Under the pieces are notes generated by a model that did no database searches, had not been told where the DNA came from, and saw nothing but the letters and a program-made list of their open reading frames with translations. Positions 8,881 to 15,389 of a stretch of 21,791 nucleotides of DNA are shown in pieces (positions within the stretch are counted from its first letter, which is position 1; the number at the start of each line of letters is the position of its first letter). The DNA is taken from positions 1 to 21,791 of the forward strand of contig JAPLSP010000711.1 in the NCBI GenBank assembly GCA_026398575.1, read 5' to 3'. Position numbers and translations under genes: made by a program. Source of the stretch: Candidatus Sumerlaeota bacterium. Lineage in GTDB: Bacteria; Sumerlaeota; Sumerlaeia; JADFCT01.

Positions 8881-9549
8881 ATGTCTGCTATTCCGATTAT
8901 CCTGGTTGCCGTTCTCGCCTTGCTTCTCTTTGCGGGAGGCGCCTATTCGCAAACCAAGTCGCGGGAAATCCAATCTGTCACGACTTCCACTATCACAGTC
9001 GGGCAAGTTAGTTCGCTCTCCAAACAAAAAATCGAAGACATGCTCGGCAATTTGGAAAAGAAAGAAGCCCCGGCGCCTAAAATGGGCGCGATGTGCTATA
9101 CGCCGTCGCCCCCGCTGCAGCGCGCGGAATACATCTGCCCCGTATGCGGCGAAAAAACAATCTATGCCGCGGACAAAGCGCGTCTGGTGGCAAAGGAACT
9201 CAAAGGCTGCCGTCTGGATGCAGACGTAATTAAAAAGGCCTCGAAGGGCGCCATCACGCTGGACGAGAGCAGTCTCTGCAAGAAATGCTCGCCTTCAGCT
9301 ACAACCCACGACCTGACACTGAAAGTGACTTATGCCGACGGCGCCAAGCGCACGGTCACGCCTGTAGATTTCCGAGATTTGCGGTTAGTGCGGGATTTCC
9401 TCAATGGGAAGTCTTCCTTCACCACATCCAATGATGGTGAACTGCCTCTCAAATCCCAATCGTCCCGGCTGCGCCAGTTGCTGGGATTATCGCTTACCGA
9501 GCAAACCCAGCCAGCCAATCAGGAGAAGAACCAAAAGCAGGAAAAATGA
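8881..9549 (+). CDS. Exported CPVC/CKKC cysteine-pair protein, paralog A (function unknown)
   Basis: I do not recognise this 222-residue protein. It starts with a hydrophobic signal peptide or anchor (residues 4-22, ending AGGAYSQ), so it is probably exported and either cleaved near AYS-Q or membrane-anchored. The mature part has MGAMCY (C72), EYICPVCGEKT (C86, C89), a lone C110, LDESSLCKKC (C133, C136), then DLRLVRDFLNGK and TTSNDGELPL, with a Lys/Gln-rich tail. Two CxxC pairs suggest a zinc or iron site or redox-active thiols; there is no CxxCH, so it is not a c-type cytochrome. GAGG sits 5 nt before the ATG. The next gene is a clear paralog starting 13 bp downstream, and a radical SAM/SPASM gene follows, probably in one operon. 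Confidence 0.85.
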   Translation: MSAIPIILVAVLALLLFAGGAYSQTKSREIQSVTTSTITVGQVSSLSKQKIEDMLGNLEKKEAPAPKMGAMCYTPSPPLQRAEYICPVCGEKTIYAADKARLVAKELKGCRLDADVIKKASKGAITLDESSLCKKCSPSATTHDLTLKVTYADGAKRTVTPVDFRDLRLVRDFLNGKSSFTTSNDGELPLKSQSSRLRQLLGLSLTEQTQPANQEKNQKQEK

Positions 9550-9553
9550 GGAG
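9550..9553 (+). promoter_or_regulatory. Ribosome binding site supporting a GTG start for paralog B
   Basis: GGAG lies directly after the paralog A stop codon and 9 nt before GTG 9563. That GTG lets the paralog B signal peptide start just like that of paralog A; the upstream ATG at 9404 would add 53 residues lying inside gene A in another frame. Confidence 0.6.
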
Positions 9554-9562
9554 ATAGATTCC

Positions 9563-10207
9563 GTGCCTGTCACTCCGCTCGTTCTGATCGCCATTTTTAT
9601 TCTGATGCTTCTGGCAGGCGGCGTTTATGCGCAAGGGAAAACGAATCGCTCTAGCGGCGCGACCTCCGTCCCTACGTCCATTACGGTTGCGCGCATGAAT
9701 GCGCTGTCAAAACAGCAAGTGGATAAAATGTTGAATGACTTGCTGATAAAGGACGTGCCGCCGCAGCCCCGGATGGGGGCGATGTGCTATGGGATTATGC
9801 CTTCGCCTTCTTATGATGCCGAATATATCTGTCCTGTTTGTAGAGAAAGGACGCTCTATTCCAAGAGCGAGTCATGGCGTGTGCGAGAGCTGGACTCATC
9901 CCGCAATGAAGCCAGGCAAATCAAGCAGCTGTCAAACGGCGCCATCCAACTCGATGAAAGCCGGATGTGCAAGAAATGCGCGCGCGGCGCGACTCCGGGT
10001 ACGCTAGGGTTGACGCTGGCTTATGATCATGCAACCTCATTCACTATTGTCCCTATTAAATCACATGATCTGTGTATGCTGCGCGACTTCTTGAAAGGGA
10101 AACTCTCATACACGACCTCCAACGATGTTGAATTGCCATTGATGAATGAATTGCCGCGCCTGCGTTATTTGCTCGGAATTACCAGGGAAACCAGCGATGA
10201 TAAATAA
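9563..10207 (+). CDS. Exported CPVC/CKKC cysteine-pair protein, paralog B (function unknown)
   Basis: This 214-residue protein, read from a GTG start, is a diverged paralog of its upstream neighbour. A hydrophobic segment (residues 4-23, ending GGVYAQ) fits a signal peptide cleaved after VYA. Shared landmarks in the same order are MGAMCY (C75), EYICPVC (C90, C93), GAIQLDES, CKKC (C136, C139), LRDFLKGK, TTSNDVELPL and RLRYLLGI. The lone C110 of paralog A is absent, and C171 is new in B, so only five cysteines are common. The Lys/Gln-rich tail of A is also shorter here. The conserved core between two such different copies shows selection on the cysteine scaffold. It may be a structural metal site or a substrate of the downstream radical SAM enzyme, but that is inference. 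The rSAM gene starts 87 bp downstream. Confidence 0.85.
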   Translation: MPVTPLVLIAIFILMLLAGGVYAQGKTNRSSGATSVPTSITVARMNALSKQQVDKMLNDLLIKDVPPQPRMGAMCYGIMPSPSYDAEYICPVCRERTLYSKSESWRVRELDSSRNEARQIKQLSNGAIQLDESRMCKKCARGATPGTLGLTLAYDHATSFTIVPIKSHDLCMLRDFLKGKLSYTTSNDVELPLMNELPRLRYLLGITRETSDDK

Positions 10208-10294
10208 AGCGTTCATTTTCGATTTATCATCGCTCATTTTTCATTTTGCTTTTGGCTGCAGCTTACCGCGCTAAGACTATATCGGAATCCACCT

Positions 10295-11380
10295 ATGGCA
10301 ATGCTCGCCCCCTCTTTCCTCCCTTCCACCGCCGTCGTCGAGCTGACGTATCGCTGCAATCACCAGTGTTTCTTCTGTTCATGCCCGTGGGAACGAAAGA
10401 ATGGAAATTTCAAACGTCTGCCTGAGCTCTCTACGACTCAATGGCGCGATGTGATTGCCAAACTCTGCGCCATGGGCGTCTGCAATTTTTCATTCTCGGG
10501 CGGCGAGGCTTTATTGCGCGACGACGTCTTCGATCTGCTGCAATTCGCAGGGCGGCAGCAATGCCAGCATATCGAAACCGTGGACGACGAGTTGCAGTCG
10601 CGCATGGCGCCGCCGAACCTCTATCTGCTCTCCAACGGCGCGCTGGTGGATCAGTCGGTCCTGCGGTTCTGCCTCGAAAACAAAGTGCAGTTGAGCATGA
10701 GCCTGCCCGGCCTGCGGACATTCAAACAGCACACCGGCGTGGATAATGCGGACCACGTCTTGCAGCAATTCGCCGAAGCGAAGGCGATGGGCCTCAAGAC
10801 GGTGGTCAACATCACCGTGACGAAATTGAACCTGCCGGAACTGCATGAAAACATCGCCGCAGCGTTCTTGGCCGGCGCCGATCAGCTCCTGATGAACCGC
10901 TTCCTTCCCGGCGGACGCGGATTGGGCCACGCCGAGTTGTGCCTTTCGATCGCCGAAATCAAAACGATGCTGGACACGGCGGAAGATGTCCTGGACAAAG
11001 CGGGGCGGTTCGGCTCGCTCGGAACCGAACTGCCCAAATGCGTCGTTGATCCCACGGCTTATAAGAGAATAACCGTCGGAACGCGCTGTTCGGCGGCGAT
11101 CCAGTTTTTTGTCATCGGCCCTGAAGGATACGTCCGCGCCTGCAATCATTCCGAGGTGCGGCTGAACCACGTTGATCAGATCGAGGAACTGAAACTGAAC
11201 GAATACTGGACCCGCTTCACGCAGAAGCGCTACCTGCCGGAGGCGTGCGCGGATTGCGGACTCGCGTATGATTGCGACGGCGGCTGCCGCGAAGCGGCGC
11301 ATATCGCGCACGGCGATCTGGCCTACCACGATGCGCTCTTCCCCGCGGATGCGCGACGTTTGCCTTTGGATCAATCCTGA
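10295..11380 (+). CDS. Radical SAM/SPASM domain protein (peptide or protein maturase-like)
   Basis: The 361-residue enzyme has the radical SAM cluster motif CNHQCFFC (C21, C25, C28), the SAM-contacting FSFSGGE (residues 65-71), and a TIM-barrel body with LYLLSNGALVD and TVVNITVTK. The C-terminus matches the SPASM pattern exactly: C265-x12-G-x4-C283, then C318-x2-C321-x5-C327-x3-C331 in CADCGLAYDCDGGC. SPASM enzymes such as PqqE, anSME and sactipeptide synthases use extra Fe-S clusters to modify peptides or proteins. The substrate is not evident: no small precursor ORF is visible in the 87-bp gap upstream, so the two exported cysteine-pair proteins are the nearest candidates, although they would have to be modified before export. 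No good Shine-Dalgarno precedes ATG 10295 (GAATCCACCT lies before it). Confidence 0.93.
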   Translation: MAMLAPSFLPSTAVVELTYRCNHQCFFCSCPWERKNGNFKRLPELSTTQWRDVIAKLCAMGVCNFSFSGGEALLRDDVFDLLQFAGRQQCQHIETVDDELQSRMAPPNLYLLSNGALVDQSVLRFCLENKVQLSMSLPGLRTFKQHTGVDNADHVLQQFAEAKAMGLKTVVNITVTKLNLPELHENIAAAFLAGADQLLMNRFLPGGRGLGHAELCLSIAEIKTMLDTAEDVLDKAGRFGSLGTELPKCVVDPTAYKRITVGTRCSAAIQFFVIGPEGYVRACNHSEVRLNHVDQIEELKLNEYWTRFTQKRYLPEACADCGLAYDCDGGCREAAHIAHGDLAYHDALFPADARRLPLDQS

Positions 11381-11426
11381 AAGGATTGAACCCCAGAGCA
11401 CAGGATCAGCGAAGCGCAATCCTGTG
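11371..11426 (+). terminator. Two small hairpins at and after the radical SAM stop codon
   Basis: TCAATCC (11371-11377) pairs with GGATTGA (11383-11389) across the stop codon, and CACAGGAT (11399-11406) pairs with ATCCTGTG (11419-11426). Neither is followed by a T-run, so they are weak terminator candidates and may equally be the edge of the following repeat region. Confidence 0.3.
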
Positions 11427-11480
11427 AAGAACACGCGGTAATTTTTATGAACTCTGATAGGATTCTCTGAAGTTTAGACG

Positions 11481-11606
11481 TTTGAATCCCCCGAAGGGGG
11501 TCTGGAGTTTGGACATTTGAATCCCCCGAAGGGGGTCTGGAGTTTGGACATTTGAATCCCCCGAAGGGGGTCTGGAGTTTGGACATTTGAATCCCCCGAA
11601 GGGGGT
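11481..11606 (+). repeat. 35-bp tandem repeat array, 3.6 copies, each with a CCCCCGAAGGGGG hairpin
   Basis: Identical 35-bp units lie at 11481-11515, 11516-11550 and 11551-11585, with a partial fourth at 11586-11606. A degenerate partial copy (CTGAAGTTTAGACG) precedes the first. Each unit holds a perfect 5-bp GC stem with a GAA loop. There are no spacers, so this is not a CRISPR array. The last unit merges into the nested inverted repeat that follows. Confidence 0.95.
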
Positions 11607-11861
11607 GAACTATCATAGCCGTGGGTGGAGCGAAGCGAACCCACGGAAACGAAGAGTGCGAAAACAGGTCCCCGGAGGGGGCCAACACGGATCGGACAGC
11701 CGACTGCATTTCGTTTGCGCGCTTCATCGGGATTGCTTCCGTGACGACGTTGGCCCCCTTCGGGGACCGATGATTCCTCGTGCCGCCACCGTGGGTTCGC
11801 TTCGCTTCACCCACGGCTATGATTGTAGTTCCCCTTCGGGGAAAGAATGTCCAAACTCCAG
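11572..11861. repeat. Three-level nested inverted repeat, possible MITE/REP-type element or structured RNA
   Basis: Mirror-ordered arms enclose one another. The outer pair is CTGGAGTTTGGACATT (11572-11587) with its complement at 11846-11861. The middle pair is about 40 nt (11607-11646 with 11789-11831, one mismatch and a small indel), and each of its arms contains its own CCGTGGGT/ACCCACGG hairpin. The inner pair is 20 nt (11667-11686 with 11749-11768, one mismatch). A 62-nt unpaired centre remains (11687-11748). Both single arm mismatches are consistent with G-U pairing on one strand. No conserved protein is encoded. With the flanking sequence this fills the 503-bp gap before the nucleotidyltransferase gene. 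Confidence 0.85.
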
Positions 11862-11883
11862 TGAACCCTGAAAGGTTTCTACA

Positions 11884-12657
11884 ATGGGAATTCCCGATGA
11901 AATATTATCTGCGAATCCCTGGCTGAACGAATGGGCGATTCTTGCGGCCTATCGCGGCAGCATCGCCTTTGGCACGTACGCGCCATCGTCCGATCCGGAT
12001 GCAGTCTCCGATAAGGACGCGCTCGCCGTTTGCGTTCCGCCGTTGGAATATTATCTCGGCCTCGAAGAATTCGGCTCGCGCGGCACGAAGGAAATCAAAC
12101 ACGGCGAATGGGACATCGTCATCTACGAGGCGCGCAAGTACATCCGCCTGCTGGCCAAGGGCAATCCCGACGTCCTGATGACGCTGTGGCTCGATGAATC
12201 GAATTATTTGAAACTGACGCCGGCGGGAAGGTTGCTGATCGAACGCCGCGATGCATTCGCCGGGCGTCACGTCTATAAGGCCTTCACCCAATATGCGATT
12301 TCCCAACTCCACAAGATGACGCATCACGCCACCGAAAAATACATGGGCGAGAAGCGCAAGCGGCTCGTCCGTTATTTCGGCTACGACTGCAAAAACGCCG
12401 CGCACTTGATCCGCCTGCTCCGGATGGGAATCGAATTCCTGAAAGAAGGCCGTCTGCGCGTCAAGCGCGAAGACGCGCGCCAACTGCTGGAAATCAAACG
12501 CGGCGAATGGACGCTCGAACAAGTCAAAGCCGAAGCCGACCGCGGTTTCGCCGCCGCCGAGCAGGCCTTCCATGCCTCCCGTTTGCCGCCCGGACCCGAT
12601 ATGAACGCCATCAATCAACTGGCCGTTGAAGTCATCCGCCTGGCCCTCGGTCTCTGA
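11884..12657 (+). CDS. RlaP-like nucleotidyltransferase (DNA polymerase beta superfamily)
   Basis: The 257-residue protein has the nucleotidyltransferase signature GS...SD.D: G25-S26 in YRGSIAFGT and S42-D43-K44-D45, with a third acidic residue at D77 in EWDIVIYE. The following KYIRLLAKGNPDVLMTLW and RKRLVRYFGYDCKNAAHLIRL segments fit the COG3541/PF10127 family, which includes RlaP, linked in some bacteria to RNA ligase-based RNA repair. It would transfer a nucleotide to an unidentified substrate in the cytoplasm. No RNA ligase or 2',3'-phosphatase partner is visible nearby, so it appears orphaned. Upstream is the large nested inverted repeat, ending 22 bp before the ATG; AAAGG lies 8 nt before the start. 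Downstream is another palindromic region. Confidence 0.87.
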   Translation: MGIPDEILSANPWLNEWAILAAYRGSIAFGTYAPSSDPDAVSDKDALAVCVPPLEYYLGLEEFGSRGTKEIKHGEWDIVIYEARKYIRLLAKGNPDVLMTLWLDESNYLKLTPAGRLLIERRDAFAGRHVYKAFTQYAISQLHKMTHHATEKYMGEKRKRLVRYFGYDCKNAAHLIRLLRMGIEFLKEGRLRVKREDARQLLEIKRGEWTLEQVKAEADRGFAAAEQAFHASRLPPGPDMNAINQLAVEVIRLALGL

Positions 12658-12663
12658 CCGCCA

Positions 12664-12752
12664 GCGGCGCCACTTCGCGATGTAGCGATTCTGCAAGTTC
12701 ATTCCCTTTGCTGCAGGGCGAAGAAATTGGGTTCTCTCCAATTTGGCGCCGC
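12664..12752. repeat. Short inverted repeats after the nucleotidyltransferase gene
   Basis: GCGGCGCCA (12664-12672) is complementary to TGGCGCCGC (12744-12752), and inside it AAATTGG (12724-12730) pairs with CCAATTT (12738-12744). The region could fold after transcription, as a weak terminator or as part of a REP cluster with the perfect palindrome that follows. Confidence 0.4.
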
Positions 12753-12824
12753 ATGGTAGGCCGTCCGCTCCGTCGGACGGCCATCGCGCGCCACGGCCGT
12801 CCGACGGAGCGGACGGCCTACCAT
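12753..12824. repeat. Perfect inverted repeat with 30-bp arms (REP/BIME-like)
   Basis: The left arm 12753-12782 and right arm 12795-12824 are perfect reverse complements around a 12-nt centre. Each arm itself has a 9-bp palindromic stem (GGCCGTCCG with CGGACGGCC), so it can form either one long hairpin or two adjacent hairpins, as REP pairs do. It may act as a terminator for the upstream gene, but there is no T-run. No transposase is visible in the window. Confidence 0.92.
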
Positions 12825-12930
12825 ATTGCGTTTGTCTATTGACCGCAAAGCGCCCCTCACGGGATATTCAGCGCCGAGCTGATTGCCGCCGATAAAGCGC
12901 TTGAGCAAAGGGAGACGAGGTTCTGACTTG

Positions 12931-13713
12931 ATGGAAAACGCCGCCAATAGGTGGGCCGTCGCTCCGTATAGCGGCGTGGCGCAAATCTATGACGATTTGA
13001 TGGCGGATATCTTCGAGAAGCGCCAGGCGCCCTTGATCGAAGATACTCTCTGCCATCTGCGATTGACGCCGGGGACATGGGCCGACATCGCCGGCGGCAC
13101 AGGGACGGTGGCATGTTTCCTGGCGCGCAAAGGTTGGCGGGTATTCGCTTCGGATGTTTCGGAGGAAATGCTCGAAGTGGCGCGCGCCAAAATCCGCGAA
13201 CAAGGAGCATCGGTTCAGACACAAAAGCAGGACATGCGGGATTTTCAGCCGCCCGAGCCCTGCGACGTAGCCAGCTGTTTTTTCGATTCGCTCAACATCC
13301 TGACGCGGCGGACGAACCTGCTGCGGATGTTTCAACAAGTGGCGCAGGGTTTGAAGCCTGGAGGATATTTTCTTTTCGACGTCGTGACGCCCTGGCAGAC
13401 GCGGCATCTCTTTGACTACTGCGATCAGATTCATGAGGGAAAGGGATACTTCGGCATCTGGGAAAAGAAAAAAGACGCCACGCCGGATGTGGCTTCGGTC
13501 CAGATGCGATGGTTCATCCGGCAGGACAACGGCTTGTTCGCGCGCATAGACGAGACGCACCGGATTCGCGGCTATGCCAGGAGCGAAATCGTTGAAATGC
13601 TGCGCGCGGCAGGATTGAAGCTGATAGCCTCTTACGAAGGCGATAGCGGCTTTTTGTCAAAGCTCAGCGCCAAAACCATGCGGATAGATTACATCGCGCG
13701 AAAGCCCGGATAA
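12931..13713 (+). CDS. Class I SAM-dependent methyltransferase
   Basis: The 260-residue protein has a Rossmann methyltransferase fold: a YDDLMADIFEKR entry helix, motif I as WADIAGGTGTVACFLA (residues 50-65, with the glycine loop GGTG), the acidic end of the second strand in VFASDVSEEML (D75), KQDMRDFQPPEPCDVASCFF as motifs II-III, and LKPGGYFLFDVVTPW. The C-terminal half (GIWEKKKDATPDVASVQMRWF, ETHRIRGYARSEIVEMLRAAGL) is like many small-molecule methyltransferases of unknown substrate. The frame is open to a TTG at 12883, but ATG 12931 is where family-like sequence begins. The substrate cannot be deduced; the next gene, a quinone-type prenyltransferase, might suggest a quinone precursor, but the 165-bp gap full of repeats weakens any operon argument. 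Confidence 0.9.
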   Translation: MENAANRWAVAPYSGVAQIYDDLMADIFEKRQAPLIEDTLCHLRLTPGTWADIAGGTGTVACFLARKGWRVFASDVSEEMLEVARAKIREQGASVQTQKQDMRDFQPPEPCDVASCFFDSLNILTRRTNLLRMFQQVAQGLKPGGYFLFDVVTPWQTRHLFDYCDQIHEGKGYFGIWEKKKDATPDVASVQMRWFIRQDNGLFARIDETHRIRGYARSEIVEMLRAAGLKLIASYEGDSGFLSKLSAKTMRIDYIARKPG

Positions 13714-13715
13714 GG

Positions 13716-13756
13716 CAGGGGTCAGGGGTCAGGGGTCAGGGGTCAGGGGTCAGGGG
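13716..13756 (+). repeat. 7-bp tandem repeat CAGGGGT, 5.9 copies, G-rich
   Basis: CAGGGGT repeats without error from 13716 to 13756 and runs into a GGGGCGGGGGGCGGGG tract up to about 13768. Regular GGGG runs could form a G-quadruplex on the plus strand. It lies 2 bp after the methyltransferase stop codon. Confidence 0.93.
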
Positions 13757-13788
13757 CGGGGGGCGGGGATCATGAGCTGGATGACCTT

Positions 13789-13878
13789 GTCGGACCGGTC
13801 CGACCCGTCCGACCGGTCTGACGCGTCCGACAAACCGAAAGCTGAAAACCGAAAACCGAAAACTGAAAACTGAAAACC
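13789..13878. repeat. GTCCGAC-type palindromes followed by CTGAAAAC/CCGAAAAC tandem repeats up to the start codon
   Basis: GTCGGACCGGTCCGAC (13789-13804) is a perfect 16-bp palindrome, followed by degenerate copies of GTCCGACC to about 13831. From about 13833 to 13878 an 8-nt unit (AAACCGAA or AAACTGAA) repeats to the base before the prenyltransferase ATG, so no normal Shine-Dalgarno is seen there. Confidence 0.85.
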
Positions 13879-14778
13879 ATGCAAAATCTAAGTCTTCCAA
13901 CAGCCTTTCAGCGCATCGCCACCGTCCTTGAGATGATCAAGTTCCAGCATTCAGTCTTCGCGCTGCCGTTTGCGCTGGCGGCGATGCTGACGGCGGCGCG
14001 AGGAATCCCGCGCCCCGGCGTATTCATCCTGATCGTGCTGGCCTGCGTTTTTGCCCGATCGGCGGCGATGGCGTTCAACCGCTGGACCGACGTGACCTTC
14101 GACCGCGCCAATCCTCGCACGCGCGACCGGGCGCTGGTGACCGGGCGGCTGAGTCCGGAGTTTGCGTTGATGTTCATGCTGGCGTGCGCCGGCGCGTTTA
14201 TCCTTTGCGCGGCCATGCTCAATCGCCTATGCTTTTTTTTGTCTCCGCTGGCGCTGGCGGTTGTGTTGGGATATTCGTACGTCAAGCGCTGGTCCTATTG
14301 GACGCATTTCGTTTTGGGCGCCGCGCTGGGGCTGGCGCCGGTGGGGGCGTGGCTGGCGGTGCGCGGAACGCTCGAAGGCGCGGCAACGGCGATGATTCTG
14401 GGATTGGCCGTGATGATGTGGACCGCCGGGTTCGACATCATCTACGCCTGCCAGGATTTTGAGTTTGACCGGCGCGCCGGGCTGCATTCCCTGCCCGCCG
14501 CGATGGGGATCGCCGGCGCCTTGCGCGTTTCATCCGCAGCCCATGTCATCAGTTTCCTCGGATTGCTCGGATTCTGGATGGCGGCCGGATTGGGAACGGG
14601 CACACTGCTGGCAATTCTGGCGATCGGCGTTGTGCTGGCGGTCGAGCATTGGATGACGCCTCCGCACGACCTGTCGCGCGTTCCGGCGGCGTTTTTTACG
14701 ATGAACGGTCTGGTCAGTTTTCTTTTTCTGCTGGGCTCGGGGTTTGATATTCTGATGACGGGTATCGCAAAGGCTTAG
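13879..14778 (+). CDS. UbiA-family polyprenyltransferase (4-hydroxybenzoate/MqnP-like)
   Basis: The 299-residue integral membrane enzyme would attach a polyprenyl chain to an aromatic quinone precursor. It has EMIKFQHSVFALPFA near the start, the first Asp-rich motif NRWTDVTFD (N67, D71, D75) followed by ANPRTRDRALVTGRL, and the second motif DIIYACQDFEFD (D186, D193, D197), with about eight or nine hydrophobic helices between and after. The sequence style (HSVFALPFA, NPRTRDRAL) matches prenyltransferases assigned to ubiquinone or to the futalosine menaquinone route (MqnP); the substrate cannot be decided here since no other quinone genes are in view. The chosen ATG lacks a Shine-Dalgarno and abuts repeats; an ATG at residue 19 would cut into conserved sequence. 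The PAS gene follows after 28 bp. Confidence 0.93.
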   Translation: MQNLSLPTAFQRIATVLEMIKFQHSVFALPFALAAMLTAARGIPRPGVFILIVLACVFARSAAMAFNRWTDVTFDRANPRTRDRALVTGRLSPEFALMFMLACAGAFILCAAMLNRLCFFLSPLALAVVLGYSYVKRWSYWTHFVLGAALGLAPVGAWLAVRGTLEGAATAMILGLAVMMWTAGFDIIYACQDFEFDRRAGLHSLPAAMGIAGALRVSSAAHVISFLGLLGFWMAAGLGTGTLLAILAIGVVLAVEHWMTPPHDLSRVPAAFFTMNGLVSFLFLLGSGFDILMTGIAKA

Positions 14779-14806
14779 GGATTATCTTTCAGAAGGGGTT
14801 AGGACG

Positions 14807-15328
14807 ATGGACTCTCAAGCGAATTTTTACATCGGGTACGAGGCGAGTTTGTTGAAGAACATTTTTTTCAACTCCTCCATGGGGTTGATCGAAGCGGATT
14901 TAAATCTCAATGTCCGTTTGTTCAATCCGGCGGCCTGCAAGCTCATCAACGACGACAAGGAACTGACGGGTCTTTCGGTTCTCGATCTGATCCGGGAAAA
15001 GGACGCCATACGCGAAGTGGCGACCCGGCTGCGCTCGGAAGATGTGAAACGCTTTGAGGGCAAGTGGACGCCGGCGCGCACAAAGTACCACACGGAATTC
15101 AAGATGGTCGTTACGCTGTCGCGCGATGATTACTACATGGTGACCGGATTTTTGCTCATGTGCGAGGAAGTGCTGTTCCATACGGTCTGCTGCATCTGCC
15201 ACAAGGTCAAGTCGCCGGAGGGATGGATCTTTCTTGAAGAGCTGGTCAATCGCAGCGCGGCGCTCAGCCATACGTATTGCCCTGACTGCATGCCGCAGGC
15301 GCTGGCCCAAATCACGAAAACCCAATAG
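14807..15328 (+). CDS. PAS-domain protein with C-terminal two-CxxC zinc-knuckle-like tail
   Basis: The 173-residue soluble protein begins with a PAS-like domain (residues about 17-120; NSSMGLIEADLNLNVRLFN and GLSVLDLI resemble the opening strands and helix of PAS folds). It is followed by a cysteine module, CCIC (C128-C131) and CPDC (C158-C161), separated by a PEGWIFLEELVNRS segment. A similar C-x2-C...SHxxCPxC tail occurs at the end of sensor and PAS proteins in signalling systems. There is no kinase, cyclase or DNA-binding output domain, so it may be a stand-alone sensor or adaptor. AGGACG precedes the ATG. It lies 28 bp after the prenyltransferase and 61 bp before the degenerate metallohydrolase gene, so it is probably co-transcribed with both. 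Confidence 0.8.
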   Translation: MDSQANFYIGYEASLLKNIFFNSSMGLIEADLNLNVRLFNPAACKLINDDKELTGLSVLDLIREKDAIREVATRLRSEDVKRFEGKWTPARTKYHTEFKMVVTLSRDDYYMVTGFLLMCEEVLFHTVCCICHKVKSPEGWIFLEELVNRSAALSHTYCPDCMPQALAQITKTQ

Positions 15329-15389
15329 GAATGGAACCGTCCGCCGTCGGGAGGCGGAGCGGGACACGGCATACAAGGACGGAAGGTTG

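Noticed and set aside
9404..9562. Upstream ATG extension of paralog B
   Set aside because: It lies inside paralog A in another frame, adds sequence before the signal peptide, and the GTG at 9563 has a proper ribosome site.
10511..11434. 307-codon minus-strand open frame opposite the radical SAM gene
   Set aside because: Shadow frame; the plus strand has all Fe-S cysteine motifs.
11481..11606. Possible CRISPR array
   Set aside because: The 35-bp units are directly contiguous with no spacers, and no cas gene is in the window.
11371..11814. 147-codon minus-strand open frame across the tandem and inverted repeats
   Set aside because: Its sequence is just translated 35-bp repeats and palindromes, since 35 is not a multiple of 3 the repeat reads in shifting frames, and there is no support as a protein.
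11905..12741. 278-codon minus-strand open frame opposite the nucleotidyltransferase
   Set aside because: Shadow frame; catalytic motif and family pattern are on the plus strand.
15234..15389. Upstream ATG extension of the 855-residue exported protein
   Set aside because: It would place an Arg-rich segment before a clear signal peptide and overlap the PAS gene; ATG 15390 has GGAAGG at the right distance.
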